DNA of 55,095 nucleotides from Trichosphaerium sp. ATCC 40318 (lineage: Eukaryota; Discosea; Flabellinia; Trichosidae). Below are positions 44,571-55,095 of the stretch, in pieces. Both the position numbers and the translations under genes were made by a program. Numbering within the stretch: the first letter of the stretch is position 1; each line of letters begins with the position of its first letter. The notes beneath the pieces were generated by a model. The model worked only from the letters and a program-made list of their open reading frames with translations, searched no databases and was not told the DNA's origin. Where the stretch lies: contig JALMLS010000192.1 in NCBI GenBank assembly GCA_038496445.1, positions 1-55,095 of the forward strand, written 5' to 3'.

Positions 44571-45140
44571 GACTATATCTTCAGTGACGCTGATAGTGAC
44601 GCTGATAGTGACGGGAGTATTCAATCAGATGTGTCTGGCAATAGTGTTGAGTTGGCATTTACTTCAATCAAATGGAATTGCCACGGAATATAGAATCTTT
44701 TGGGCCAAATGCAGGTGTTCAAATTGTTCAAATATTGAACAAACAAACAGCGACAGAAGCAGAAAGAAACAAAAATGGCAATCACAAGTGGCTTCTTGAA
44801 GCAACAGTAAACACAAAAAAGGGTTCTTGTAGGTGTTTTGTGTGGGAATGCTGTAGGTAAGTAATCTATTTTTTAAACCTCACATCTTGTTTTTCTGACC
44901 AACAATAGGTTTTAACAAAAAGTTATCTTGTACTTGTTAAAAAGACACCGCTCATTGGCAAACAAATTTCCAATATCTGAAACACCTATAACTACAACTA
45001 TAAAAGGGCCAACTAAACTTCCAAGGCTTGTTGTACAACGTACACTGTTAAAACTGAGGCACCAAGTACAAAGGCCAACAAAAGAAGGTTCAAGACAGAA
45101 GGATTACTGTTGATGATACGTTGTCTTAACTTCTGTCACA
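44571..45140 (+). other. Coding-like stretch linking peptidase-like and mucin-like regions
   Basis: It holds pieces that look coding but lie in different frames: SDADSDADSDGSIQS (44585 on), NKNGNHKWLLEATVNTKKGS (about 44765), and a Thr/Pro-bearing SETPITTTIKGPTKL (about 44975). A clear intron (GTAAGTAATC to CAACAATAG) spans about 44856-44908. Whether these belong to the gene before, the gene after, or both cannot be settled. Confidence 0.4.
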
Positions 45141-48100
45141 GAAACACCTTCTACAAGCTCATCAACCACTGCTTCACAGCCAACTGTTGCACCAACAACG
45201 GATGCTCCAACTATTGCTGCACACAACAACAGATGCACCTAACTGGTACTTGCTTGATATTTTTTAGCTTTCTTTCTAACTGTGATAGATGCGCCAACTA
45301 CACCTACAACTGCAGCCCCTACCACAGCCACACCAACAACTGATGCTCCTACTGCAAGTACTCCAACAATAGAACCGCTAACAACAGCTTCAACTACAGA
45401 TGCTCCTATCACCAAAACCCAGCTCCAACCACCAATGTACCTACGACTGAAGCTCCAACAACAAAAGCACCAACACAAAGGCCCCTATAACTGATGCTCC
45501 TACCACTGTGGCACCTACTACAGACGCACCAACGACTGAGACAATAAACTATAGATGCTCCAACCACTGATGCACTGACAGCAGAGGCTACAGCGAAAGC
45601 GCCAACTACTGGCACTCCAACAACCAAGGGGCCAACAAAAGCTGCACCAACCACAGTAACACCTACTACAGATGCACCAACCACCGAAGCCCCAACAACT
45701 GAGGCTCCTACAACTGGTACTCGATCGATATAATTTTTACCTTTCTCCTAACAGTGATAGATGCACCAACTACAGTAGCACCAACTACAGATGCACCTAC
45801 AACTGCTGCACCTACAACAGAGCTCCAACAACTGAAGCACCAACAACAGATGTGCCAACAACAGAAGCACCAACTACTGAGGCTCCAACAACTGAAGCGC
45901 CAACGACAGAAGCACCAACAACTGAGGCTCCTACTACAGAGGCACCTACTACGGAACCTCCAACTACCGCGGCACCAACAACACAGCATCCAACTACAAT
46001 GCAACCAATGACATCTCCACCAACTACAGAAGCGCCAACTACAGTGGCGCCTACCACAGAGACACCAACAACTGAGGCTCCAACTGATGCTCCAACTACA
46101 GAAGCACCTACAACTGTAGCGCCAACAACGGAGGCTCCAACCACAGAGGTTCCTACAACTGCTGCGCCAACAACAGAAGTGCCAAATCCAACTACAATGC
46201 CACCAATGACGCCTCCACCAACTACAGAAGCACCTACAACTGAAACTCCAACTACTGAGGCACCAACAACTGGTACTTGATTTATATATATTGTTGTCTT
46301 TTTCCATCTAACAGTAGTAGATGCACCAACTACACAAGCACCAAGCACAGAAGCGCTAACAACTGCAACCCCTACCACTGATGCGCCAACAACGGAGGCT
46401 CCTACAACTGCAGCGCCTACTACTGAGGCTCCAACAACTGAGGCTCCTACAACTGTAGCACCTACTACTGACGCTCCAACTACAGAAGCACCAACTACTG
46501 ATGCACCTACCACTGAAGCTCCTACAACTGTAGCGCCTGCTACTGAAGCCCCTACTACGGAGGCTCCAACTACAGGAGCCTACAACCGAAGCTCCTACCA
46601 CAGAGGCTCCTACAACTGAGGCGCCAACAACTGAAGCCCCAAAGACTGAAGCTCCAACTACTGCTGCTCCTACCACGGATGCACCTACAACCGAAGCTCC
46701 AACGACAGAAGCACCAACTACAGAGGTTCCAACAGCATTGGCGCCAACTACTGAGGCGCCAACAACATTGGCGCCAACGACAGAGGCACCAACAACTGAA
46801 GCACCTACAACTGTAGCGCCTACCACTGAAGCTCCTACAACTGTAGCACCTACTACATTGGCGCCTACTACGGAGGTTCCCATGACTGAGGCGCCAACTA
46901 CAGTAGTCGTACGACTGAAGCTCAACCACAGATGCACCTACAACTGAGGCACCAACAACTGAGGCTCCAAGCACTGTAGCGCCTACTACAGATGCACCAA
47001 CAACTGATGCACCAATGACATGCTCCAACAACTGAAGCCCCAACAACTGAAGCTCCAACAACAGAAGCACCAACGACTGAGGCTCCAACTGCAGAAGCAC
47101 CTACAACTGTAGCACCAACAAGTGGTACTTTGTATTTTATTCTAAAGCAACTAACTTTCTTTGTAGATGCTCCTACAACTGAAGCGCCTACGACACAACC
47201 ACCAACAACGGAGACACCAACTACAGAAGCCAACTGAAGCACCAACAACTGAAGCTCCAACAACTGAAGCGCCAACCACTGAAGCTCCAACTACAAACGC
47301 TCCAACAACGGAGGCTCCAACTACAGAAGCGCCAACCACTGAGGCACCAACAACTGAGGCACCAACAACTGTAGCACCTACTACAGCAGCTCCAACAACA
47401 GAAGCCCCAACAACTGTTGCGCCAACAACCGAAGCAACTACTGAAGCCCCTACTACAGAATCGCCTACAACTGATGCACCAACAACAGAGTCACCAACTA
47501 CAGCTACTCCTACAACAGCAGCACCAACAACTGAAGCTCCTACCACTGCAACCCCCTACAACTGTAGCTCCTACAACTGACGCTCCAACTACAGAGGCTC
47601 CTACAACTAACGCTCCAACTATGGAAGCACCAACAACTAACGCTCCAACTACTGATGCTCCTACAACTGAAACACCTACTACTGACGCTCCAAATACTGA
47701 AGCACCAACTACAGAGGCTCCTACAACTGTAGCACCAACAACTGAAGTGCCAACAACTGAAGCTCCAACCACAGATGCACCTACTACTGAAGCACCAACA
47801 ACCGTAGCACCAACTACAGATGCTCCAACCACCGAATCGCCAACTACTGAGGCTCCAACAACTGAACCACCTACAACAGATGTGCCTACGACTGAAGCTC
47901 CAACTACTGAAGCACCTACAACTGTAGCACCAACAAGTGGTACTTTATATTTTACTTTCTAAAGCAACTAACTTTCTTTGTAGATGCACCAACTACAGAA
48001 TCGCCTACAAGCACCAACAACAGAGGCTCCAACCACAGAGGTTCCTACAACTGAAGCTCCTACAAGTGAGCACCAACTATAGTAGCTCTTACAACGGAAG

Positions 48101-48466
48101 CCTCAACTACAATGGTACTTGAGTGATTAATTGGACATTACTATCATCTTTTTCAACTTAACAGTATTAGAACCAGCAACCGAAGCTCCAACAACAGATG
48201 TGCCAACCACAGTAGCACCAATTACAGATGCTCCTACAACTGAAGCTCCTACTAAATCTCCAACTACAAAGGCTCAATAAATGGTACTTCCTACTTTACT
48301 TTCTAGAACTAACTTTATTTACGGAGGCAACTACAATAGTACCTTCAAGTGCTTCATCAACTGCTGAGGTACCTTGTACAGATGCATCTACAACTGATAC
48401 TTGGCTTCAAATAAATAAACTACACCAAAGACGCCTACTGCATCCAAAGAAGCTCCAAGGCTTTTG
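45141..48466 (+). pseudogene. Thr/Pro-rich mucin-like repeat gene with many frameshifts
   Basis: About eight exons of APTTEAPTT-type repeats are separated by similar introns that start GTACTT and end in TTAACAG or CTTTGTAG (for example about 46272-46313, 47132-47165 and 47939-47983). Splicing in phase 1 joins TTG to VDAPTT or SDAPTT. Such sequences make heavily O-glycosylated stalks of surface proteins. No signal peptide or membrane anchor is found, so both ends are missing or lie in undetected exons. The repeat frame is broken at about 45418, 45545, 45821, 46575, 46915, 47020, 47228, 47547, 48008 and 48066. Either the gene is dead or the repeats were mis-assembled. The long VVGA frames on the other strand are mirror images of the repeat. 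Confidence 0.6.
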
Positions 48467-50417
48467 AAGGCACTATTTTTATGGCTGCTAAAAAAGCAAT
48501 TTTGACACGCTAATTAAGATGATGCCGAAGATGGGTGTATTTATGTATTGTTTTAAGTGTAATTGTATATTTACATACTCGTTGGAGCCCTTTGTACATG
48601 GGCACCCAATATGGAAAGTGTGTTGGACGTGTAACATTGTGAACACGAAAAAAACGCTGCTCAATTTGTTTAAGATTGTGTACGAAAATAGGAGCGCTAT
48701 GGACCAGTTAACATAGTCGCCTGGGTGTGGAGAGCAGGTTTAGACAAGTTTTAGACCAATTACTAAGACTGGCGACTATTCAGCGCATGAGATATATGTG
48801 AAGAAAAAGACAAAGTCCCGGTGATGGATTGAGAAGAATCAAATTATTTATTTCTGAAATTTATCTGATCGTTTTTTTATTGTTTTCATAGTCACAGTGA
48901 AATGTGGTTGATTACAATATCTCTAGCTGTTCATGTCCGTGAAACTGCTTCGAAAAAAGATGTCACTTTGGAGAACGTAATTTTTGCCTTTATGCGGAAA
49001 CCTTCTGCTCCTTGCGACCGTAGGGCTGCGTTAAAGGGCGAGTTGAAGTTGAAAGCGTTTTGTTACTCTAAACTTGTTTAAAACTGCGTTTGTGGAAACC
49101 ATCTGCTTTTTTGCGACCGTAGGGCCGCATTAAGGGCGAGTTGATGTCGAAAACTGTCGTTGGTATCAAGTTGGCAAATCTTTCTTTATTTTTGGTTTTA
49201 ATCACTAACAGCGTGTGCCAGGCTGCTACTATGGAGATTTTACGCGGTTTAATAACCCAAAACGATGATTTAAAAGGTATAAAAGTGAGATGATGTTGTA
49301 GTTTCGCTTAAGTGGCAAACTATTTAAGATCAAATTAAGTCATCCCCAGACACTAAACAATAAACAACAACAACAACAACTATTTAAGATCAAGCTCAGG
49401 AGACGTGATACGCTGCTTATCGATCAGTTAGTCCTAGTAAGCGAATCATACGTCAATGGCCACTAAACGGAAGGTGTAAAAAACCTTTACAAACAGATAT
49501 CTTAAAACCTTACATATTTGCGTTTAACACTTGGTTTTTATACCGAGGCTGTGGTATGCGTATAAACATAAATAAAGCCGACATTGTAACAAGCTAACGC
49601 CTGAATGAAGTAATACCACTGTTGGTTTCTGTTACGTGCCCAGTTGCATGTGTGAAGCAACGACTTGCGACAAAACGCCCTTTCGCTTTTTTTTTTGCTC
49701 AACTAACACCGTAGCAACCTCAGCACGCGTGTGTGACTATTAGACACAAAAAAAAAACCAACCAGTTCTGCAATAACATTAAACGCAATCTCAACACTGT
49801 ATATGCGTGCACCGTGAGCGTTGTAACCCTAAAACAAAATGGGACAAAATAACAAGTGGTTTTGAGTGAGAATCTTAAAAGAAGGATCACTCGGTGCTGT
49901 CTAGTTAGAGCGCTGTGCTACTGAAAAAGATAAGAAGTTGTGCAAGAAATTAAATTAACGTTACCTTTGTTGTATAGACGCCAGTAGAGTATGGGCGATG
50001 GAGAAAAGAACAAAAACCACAACGGAGCTGCACGAGGTAACAGTAAACCCTTATCACCTACGAATGGGATACCTCTACAATAAAAGCCAAACAAAGTTCA
50101 AGCTAATACTCCTGTGTTGTTGCAGCTTAGGTCTTCCTCCACAAGAAGCATAGTCATGACTTTTCTTTAACGGTAGTTTTTTTTTTTGGTAGACTTTCAT
50201 TTTTATGCTAGGTTCGTTCAGTTGCAGGTACACACGTTAAATTAGGCATAATGCAGATTGTGCCGTTAAACTTGGACAAACAAGGTAGTTAGACTTGAGT
50301 TGCACAGAGATCAAAAGCTGTATTGTTTACATTGACTGTGACGCGACTGTATAGTCCGTATTGTTATCCTTGCTCTCTTTGTTGCAAAAACTCAAAATAA
50401 TGCTACCGTAGCATCAC
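48467..50417. other. No gene recognised
   Basis: It contains a pair of similar 65-bp blocks at about 48994-49060 and 49089-49158 (shared GCGACCGTAGGGC and GGGCGAGTTGA), an (AAC)n run at about 49364-49380 flanked by two copies of CTATTTAAGATCAA (49319 and 49380), and T or A homopolymers near 49690 and 49750. A possible short exon begins MGDGEKKNKNHNGAARG at 49991, without support from neighbours. Confidence 0.45.
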
Positions 50418-50663
50418 CTACGTGCAGCGATGCCAAAATACAGTTTTTGCACTGTTTTTTAAAACATTTGGCAGTGGCCACCTATGTCGTCTTTTCTTTG
50501 AAAGTCTAGCTATACGTTCTCCAGGATTAATCATGGATAAGATCTCACGTCCATCTGCTATACGCGAAAAAGCGTATGCATGTGAAGTTTGACTGGACAT
50601 TCTGAAGTAAATTGATCCTTCAGTAAGAGGTTTACAACTCTTTCTTAATGCTTTGGTCTCCAC
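50418..50663 (-). CDS. Hypothetical 81-residue ORF or exon
   Basis: The open minus-strand frame has a protein-like composition (LTEGSIYFRMSSQTSHAYAF, then DGREILSMINPGERIARLSK and a basic KKRRHR). I recognise no family. It could be one exon of a longer gene. There are no membrane or signal features. Confidence 0.28.
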   Translation of the reverse strand: METKALRKSCKPLTEGSIYFRMSSQTSHAYAFSRIADGREILSMINPGERIARLSKKRRHRWPLPNVLKNSAKTVFWHRCT

Positions 50664-51021
50664 GTGATTTTACAGCGCCTGTGAATAATATATTCCTTAT
50701 TGGATGCTATTGGAGTTCGTGTTGGAGTCGTCGTGAATACTAATAGTACAAGGGTCCATACAGAGAAAAACACTAGCTTTTTGTCCCCTTCAAGTCACTT
50801 TCAATGTGACGTCATACTATAGTAGTGTCTGTTGTTACAGTCAAAGACCTTGTGCTATGAGTATAAATTGAATTTGTTCTCACCCAATCCGTTTTGCGAA
50901 CGCCATCTTCAAAGGTGTTAAGGCGAATACAACATCAAAAAACCAAGAAGCACGATATCAACAAAAATCTTCTCCTTTTCTAAAACTAGCTATATTATAG
51001 ACCTCTAAAACACCCCAAGAG
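50664..51021. other. No gene seen
   Basis: AT-rich, no exon recognised. One CACGTG hexamer lies at its left edge near 50662. Confidence 0.4.
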
Positions 51022-51288
51022 CTAAAGTTGGAGTACATCTCTGGAACACAACCTCACAGGAGTCTCAGTACTTACCACCGACGGCAGTGTTAAAGACAGA
51101 GTAGCTACTGGCGCAGTCGTTGGATGATATATAAGACAGTATGCTGACTCAAACGGTTCTGAACTCGAGGCTATTGAGATACAGTACATAATCTGAATCT
51201 CCCATTTTATTGCCACAGATTCTTTTAATTCAAAAAATTGGGTCGTGCTATTAATTAAACAAAAATTAGCAGTGCCAGATCTTGTCAC
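51022..51288 (-). CDS. Hypothetical 88-residue ORF
   Basis: A minus-strand frame reads MTRSGTANFCLINSTTQFF and ends VRLCSRDVLQL. No family is recognised. It adjoins the ankyrin remnants on the same strand and could be a chance frame. Confidence 0.2.
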   Translation of the reverse strand: MTRSGTANFCLINSTTQFFELKESVAIKWEIQIMYCISIASSSEPFESAYCLIYHPTTAPVATLSLTLPSVVSTETPVRLCSRDVLQL

Positions 51289-51344
51289 TTTCGCTAGTTC
51301 TTGTAAGTTCCGTCAAGACAGTTAAAAAATTGAAGGTCCTGTGC

Positions 51345-52965
51345 TCTGTTTCCAGCTTTATCAACAGCGTCAATATCGGCATTGGCTTTGACTAAAATTG
51401 ATCGATTTTATTGAATCCCATTAGTGCTAAATAGTAACATGAATAACATGTATTTTACCTTGTTGTGTGATATTGCCTGTCCAAATCAAATCTGTCTTTC
51501 CACATACATTCACAGCCTCAATGTTGGCATTGACATGGATTAACATGGTACGATTTCAATTAGGTTGTCACCTTCTAGTACTGAAAAAAAATAATAGTGT
51601 GAGCTCTCAGGTTGTATTTAATGTATGATACTACCGGCATTAAGCAAAGCTGTGTTTCCATGTGCATCAACATTTAGTTTAGCGTTGATACAACTTTGTC
51701 AAATCCGAAAAATGCTAGTTTATTGATCTAATACAATCAAAGACCATCAAATTGATGACTCAATATGTATGATCTGGTGATATTACTTGCATTAACCAAA
51801 GCTGTGTTTCCACTTTGATTTATCAACAGCATCAATATTGGCATTGGCATTAATTAGCATTGATACACCTTCATTGTGTCCTTTTAGTGCTAAATAGTAG
51901 AATGAGATATGTACATGTTGTATCTCATCATATCATGTTACCTGCACAAATTAAACCTGTATTTCAATGTTTATCAACTGATCGATTAGAATTGATACAA
52001 TTTTGTCCATATCGTGCTAAATAATAGTGAGCGACTTGTATTGCTCTCATCATACGGAATACCTGCACGTATCAAACCTGTATCACCAGCTACATTAAAA
52101 GCATCAATGTTGGATAGCTAGCTTTTTTGTGAAGATATCCAACTAAGCAGTTGTGACCTTATTGTTCTATTGGTACAAATGAAGACTAATTTTTATCTTA
52201 CCTTACTAATACTATTTGTAGCCACAGTTTGATTCAAGTCTGGTTAACAGTATAATCGCACTATTTCAAAGACGTGCGTTTCTTACCTAAGGTTTAGTTA
52301 CTTAATTGGGCGTTAGGTGATGAAGTTACTAGAGTTAAACTAGTTAAAGTTGTTAACTATCTGGCCCAAGGTGTACCATGTACAGTGGTGTACGTATTAG
52401 CTTAACATCTACAAAGGTGCTTACTGAATTGTACTTTTAGCATGTTTGTAAAAAGTGGTATCATTCGTGTGCTTTGTGTGATATGTTATTGACTGATGCA
52501 TTTTAGTATAACGAACCAATTTATAAGTTTGCCTTTATTCGTGACGTCCTCACAGCCTTGGAGAGTATTTTGAACGTGGGTGATAGTATACCTGTACTTT
52601 CTTTTTTCTGATTCTATAGTTAATACTGTTTTACATAGAATCAACTGCTATGTATTTCAGTTTGATGCTGATTGCATCCTTAAAATCAAGTACGTTTATT
52701 CTCATGTATGAATATACAAGCGATGTCTATGCGTGGTCTATCTCCGATCTGGCTTTGATTACCATTAACACAATATCGTTGTCTATTGCTCCTGTTTGTG
52801 CAGAGAGTAATGTGTGTAACAAGTTATATATATCTCATCTGTGACCTGCACAAACCAAAGCTGTACTTCCATATTTAGTACTGGCGTCAATATTGGCCTT
52901 GGCATTGATTAACACTGATACTATTTGGCTCTATTCTTCCCCTTGCTAAATAACAATGTGAAACT
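51345..52965 (-). pseudogene. Decayed ankyrin exon-intron units
   Basis: Pieces of the ankyrin exon (plus-strand look: GCATCAATATTGGCATTGGC) recur at about 51360-51435, 51480-51560, 51640-51720, 51790-51895, 51945-52020 and 52060-52115, and again at 52846-52965. One intron (51897-51945) is nearly identical to those of the active array, including the GAGATA/TATCTC stem. Lengths vary and frames are broken. The array is interrupted by the importin-like fragment at 52127-52705. Confidence 0.8.
52127..52705 (+). pseudogene. Fragment of the importin-alpha-like fusion gene
   Basis: The sequence matches, in inverted orientation, the minus-strand gene region at about 13565-14210: GTTAACTATCTGGCCCAAGG, ATGTTTGTAAAAAGTGGTAT, GCCTTGGAGAGTATTTTGAA and ATGTATTTCAGTTTGA all recur. 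It covers the last armadillo repeats and their introns, but lacks segments (part of LCGWCDMFRGFDRVLT is missing) and has lost splice sites and frame. No EF-hand or PB1 part is present. Confidence 0.88.
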
Positions 52966-53866
52966 GTGTATCCACCTTCATCAAATGCTTATACACTCGA
53001 CGAAGGCTTATGGTGTTAGAAGACATATTTCGCTTTAAAGCTGGGCAAAACTATTAGTTGGAAAAGCTGACATTACAGTCCCACAGATACCTTTTTCTTA
53101 ATGTAATGACAGGGTGGCGAGTCGGGTTAATGGGTGACATTTTTTTATTTCCCTGCTCTATAACGTGGGCTTACGAATACCCGAAAATAATCAATGTCAC
53201 TTCAAATCACGTAATGACGCATTAGATAATTCTGAATGATAACCAATTGTTACGATTTTTGTTTGCAACATCAAGAGGCCTAAAAATACTAGGGTCAATG
53301 GTATTGAATCTGAAAGAAATAACAATTGATGGTCAACTTAGCTTTATCAATCTTGAGTACTGCGCACAAAAATAAATCAGTATCTTTTGTCTTTGCATTC
53401 TCAATAATAAACAATGTATTTTTTTCGTACAGCTGGTGTGTAATTAATTAGATCTAGTTCCAACCTTGGAAAATCATATTTTGTACTATTTTCAAGCCAA
53501 GCTGAGATTACAAAGAACCTCTCTGGAACTGCATATGGCTATAAATTACAAAGTAAGAATGGTGTTACATACACAGTTTGGAAACCGCTTCAAGAATGAT
53601 TGAAGATAGCTTTCTCTGATCTCTTCAGGAGTTCTACCTGGTCTATCATCACGCCACATGACGTTAGTATAACAGACCGTTAGTATTAAGTAACATAATG
53701 ACAATACAAAGATGTTGACAACCTGGCGAAAAACCTGGTTCGCAAAAAAGAACGTGAGTTCCAGAAGTTAGTTTCAAAAAGATTCACTTTGTTGTTCGCA
53801 GTCTTTGACGTTTTCACACTTCCATATAACGTAATCACTCTTCAAAGAGTTATCCCCTCCATCACT
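52966..53866. other. No gene seen
   Basis: Between the last ankyrin remnant and the second duplicated unit. No recognisable exon or repeat. Confidence 0.45.
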
Positions 53867-53870
53867 AGCC

Positions 53871-55095
53871 TCTGTATTTAAAAGTACATGCAGTACATAA
53901 ATAAGAAAAAGAGAACCAAAGAATGTACTATAACTGCCATTGGTTGGCTAGCCAAAACCGAAATTAGTAGGTGAATAACGAGATAGTGTACAAGGACTAG
54001 ACAGGTTTTTTGATATAAGCGTGCTCGCTAATTCACGCCATCCATCTACTTATTTTGTATTATCTGGTAAAGTACTTGTACTGAAAGTAATTTTTTCCTG
54101 TTTTAATCCAGTTGTTCACAATTCTTTGTGTTAAAAAGTAGGAAATTGTATATTGTAGATTTTTTGATTTCGAAAAACATTATGAAAAACCTGAGTGGAG
54201 AAATTATTTTTATTGTCGGATTCTATGCACTCATACGTGTCACATTAGTGTGCAAAGAATCAGCATCAAAATCGGTCTGGTAAGCCAGAATTTTTACTTT
54301 TTTGTCGATTTTTTGCTTCAAAAACGAAGAACTTTTACATTCCAAAAAAATTGCAAATACGCGTATTGACATGTTGGTGTACTGTGTAAAAAATCAGAGC
54401 TGGACTTGACCATGGTTGCCATAAATGTTACCTTTCTTATTTTTTTCTGGAAATTTTATGAGGTAAAAGTTCTTCGTTTTTGAAGCAAAAAATCGACAAA
54501 AAAGTAAAAATTTCTGGCTTACCAGACCGATTTTGATGCTGATTCTTTGCACACTAATGCACACGTATGATAGAATCCGACAAAAAAATAATTTCTCCAC
54601 TCTGGTTATAAACGCATGTGTGTTTTTCGAGCACTAAAAAACTACTTTAGCTTGTAGAGTAAGTTGGAGTCGCCTTGGTACATGTAGGATCCTAAAACTA
54701 AAACCGTGAGCGGGCTTTAAGATGCTTTACAAGTAGAACAATAACCTTGTACATTTTGTATTGTGGTATTTCTTAGGTGAGGATTGTTATGACTTGTACT
54801 GGCACTCATACACGATTGTCCCATACAAATAAAAAGCCAGGAATGCATTTTACAATTAAGTAGAAACAAAGTTAATAAGAGGAGAAAACAACTTTGACTT
54901 ACAGATTAATTGATCTTTTAGAAGTGAATATATCTTGATTTACTCACATAGCTTATCTTGTTTTATTGTCAAGGAAGACATTTTTAACCCTGTTACATAT
55001 GTACCAACATGTTGGGTCAGTGTAAGGCATCAGTGAAAGTCGGCTCAACACTTTTTTTTTAAAACGCATTTCAATGAAAACCAAGAGGAGAAAAT
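53871..55095. repeat. Dispersed duplicated unit, copy 2 (runs off the window)
   Basis: Same order and orientation as 32391-33637, up to the window end in the third partial arm (AACCAAGAGGAGAAAAT). Flanking sequence before it differs from the flank of copy 1. Confidence 0.88.
54190..54605. repeat. Palindromic element, copy 2, with inverted spacer
   Basis: Left arm about 54190-54316 and right arm about 54485-54605. The spacer carries the copy 1 spacer as its reverse complement (GTATTGACATGTTGGTGTAC here, its complement there). TTCAAAAACGAAGAACTTTT occurs at both ends of this spacer, so the arms here are about 20 bp longer; copy 1 has lost that stretch on one side. Confidence 0.88.

Larger units (their letters stand above)
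42960..48795. repeat. Imperfect inverted repeat, about 42969-42995 and 48770-48795
   Basis: TATATCTCTGTGCGCTGAATAG at about 42971 is matched, inverted, by CTATTCAGCGCATGAGATAT at about 48776. One base is missing in the second copy plus a few mismatches. The pair brackets the peptidase-like and mucin-like genes. It could be the terminal repeats of an element, or chance similarity. Confidence 0.45.

Noticed and set aside
45239-47832. Long minus-strand frames coding VVGASVVGA-type repeats (up to 233 residues)
   Set aside because: They are exact mirror images of the plus-strand Thr/Pro repeats; intron borders and repeat phase make sense only on the plus strand.
49890-49950. tRNA-like piece (TAGTTAGAGCGCTGTGCTAC)
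   Set aside because: No acceptor stem or T-loop with GGTTCNANNCC follows; no cloverleaf can be drawn.

Overview
The window is nuclear DNA of an AT-rich, intron-rich unicellular-type eukaryote. Genes lie on both strands and most are cut by many short introns, typically 40-120 nt, with 5' splice sites often GTACGT or GTAAGT. A calaxin-like EF-hand protein hints at a flagellated stage. The conserved proteins (UBE2C, MROH1, a PARP, actin) are generic eukaryotic, and I cannot fix the lineage from sequence alone. No rRNA, tRNA or CRISPR was found.

Layout. 0-2.5 kb: an unrecognised spliced gene, then a frame-broken MORN-type repeat gene. 3.3-8.7 kb: two paralogous secreted genes (lectin-like domain, Thr/Pro stalk, GPI-type tail) in inverted orientation on either side of an intact UBE2C; a third, degraded copy lies at 8.8-9.0 kb. 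9.2-11.1 kb: a BTB-domain protein. 11.4-12.3 kb: calaxin-like gene. 12.3-16.3 kb: one continuous spliced frame joining EF-hands, an importin-alpha-like armadillo region and a PB1 domain, an architecture I do not know. 17.0-19.1 kb: tandemly duplicated small membrane proteins. 20.8-22.3 kb: an actin gene with at least six one-base frameshifts. 23.3 kb: a probable mitoribosomal mS38-like protein. 23.9-32.1 kb: MROH1.

32.4-37.7 kb holds a repeat unit with a large palindrome, then a PARP gene whose seven N-terminal ankyrin repeats are each encoded by an identical-length exon-intron unit (151-bp period). 38.0-42.9 kb is a complete-looking LINE with two intact ORFs, a poly-A tail and a 19-bp target-site duplication. 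43.4-48.5 kb holds a cysteine-peptidase-like gene of mobile-element type, followed by a Thr/Pro mucin-like gene with many frameshifts. The last 4 kb is a graveyard of second copies: ankyrin units, a piece of the importin-like gene in inverted orientation, and a second copy of the palindrome unit in which the central spacer is flipped.

Recurring themes are duplication (inverted, tandem and dispersed), decay by single-base indels, and an excess of the palindrome CACGTG. There are no operons. The genes that work together only loosely suggest cell-surface proteins (lectin-like, mucin-like and small membrane proteins) mixed with housekeeping genes.
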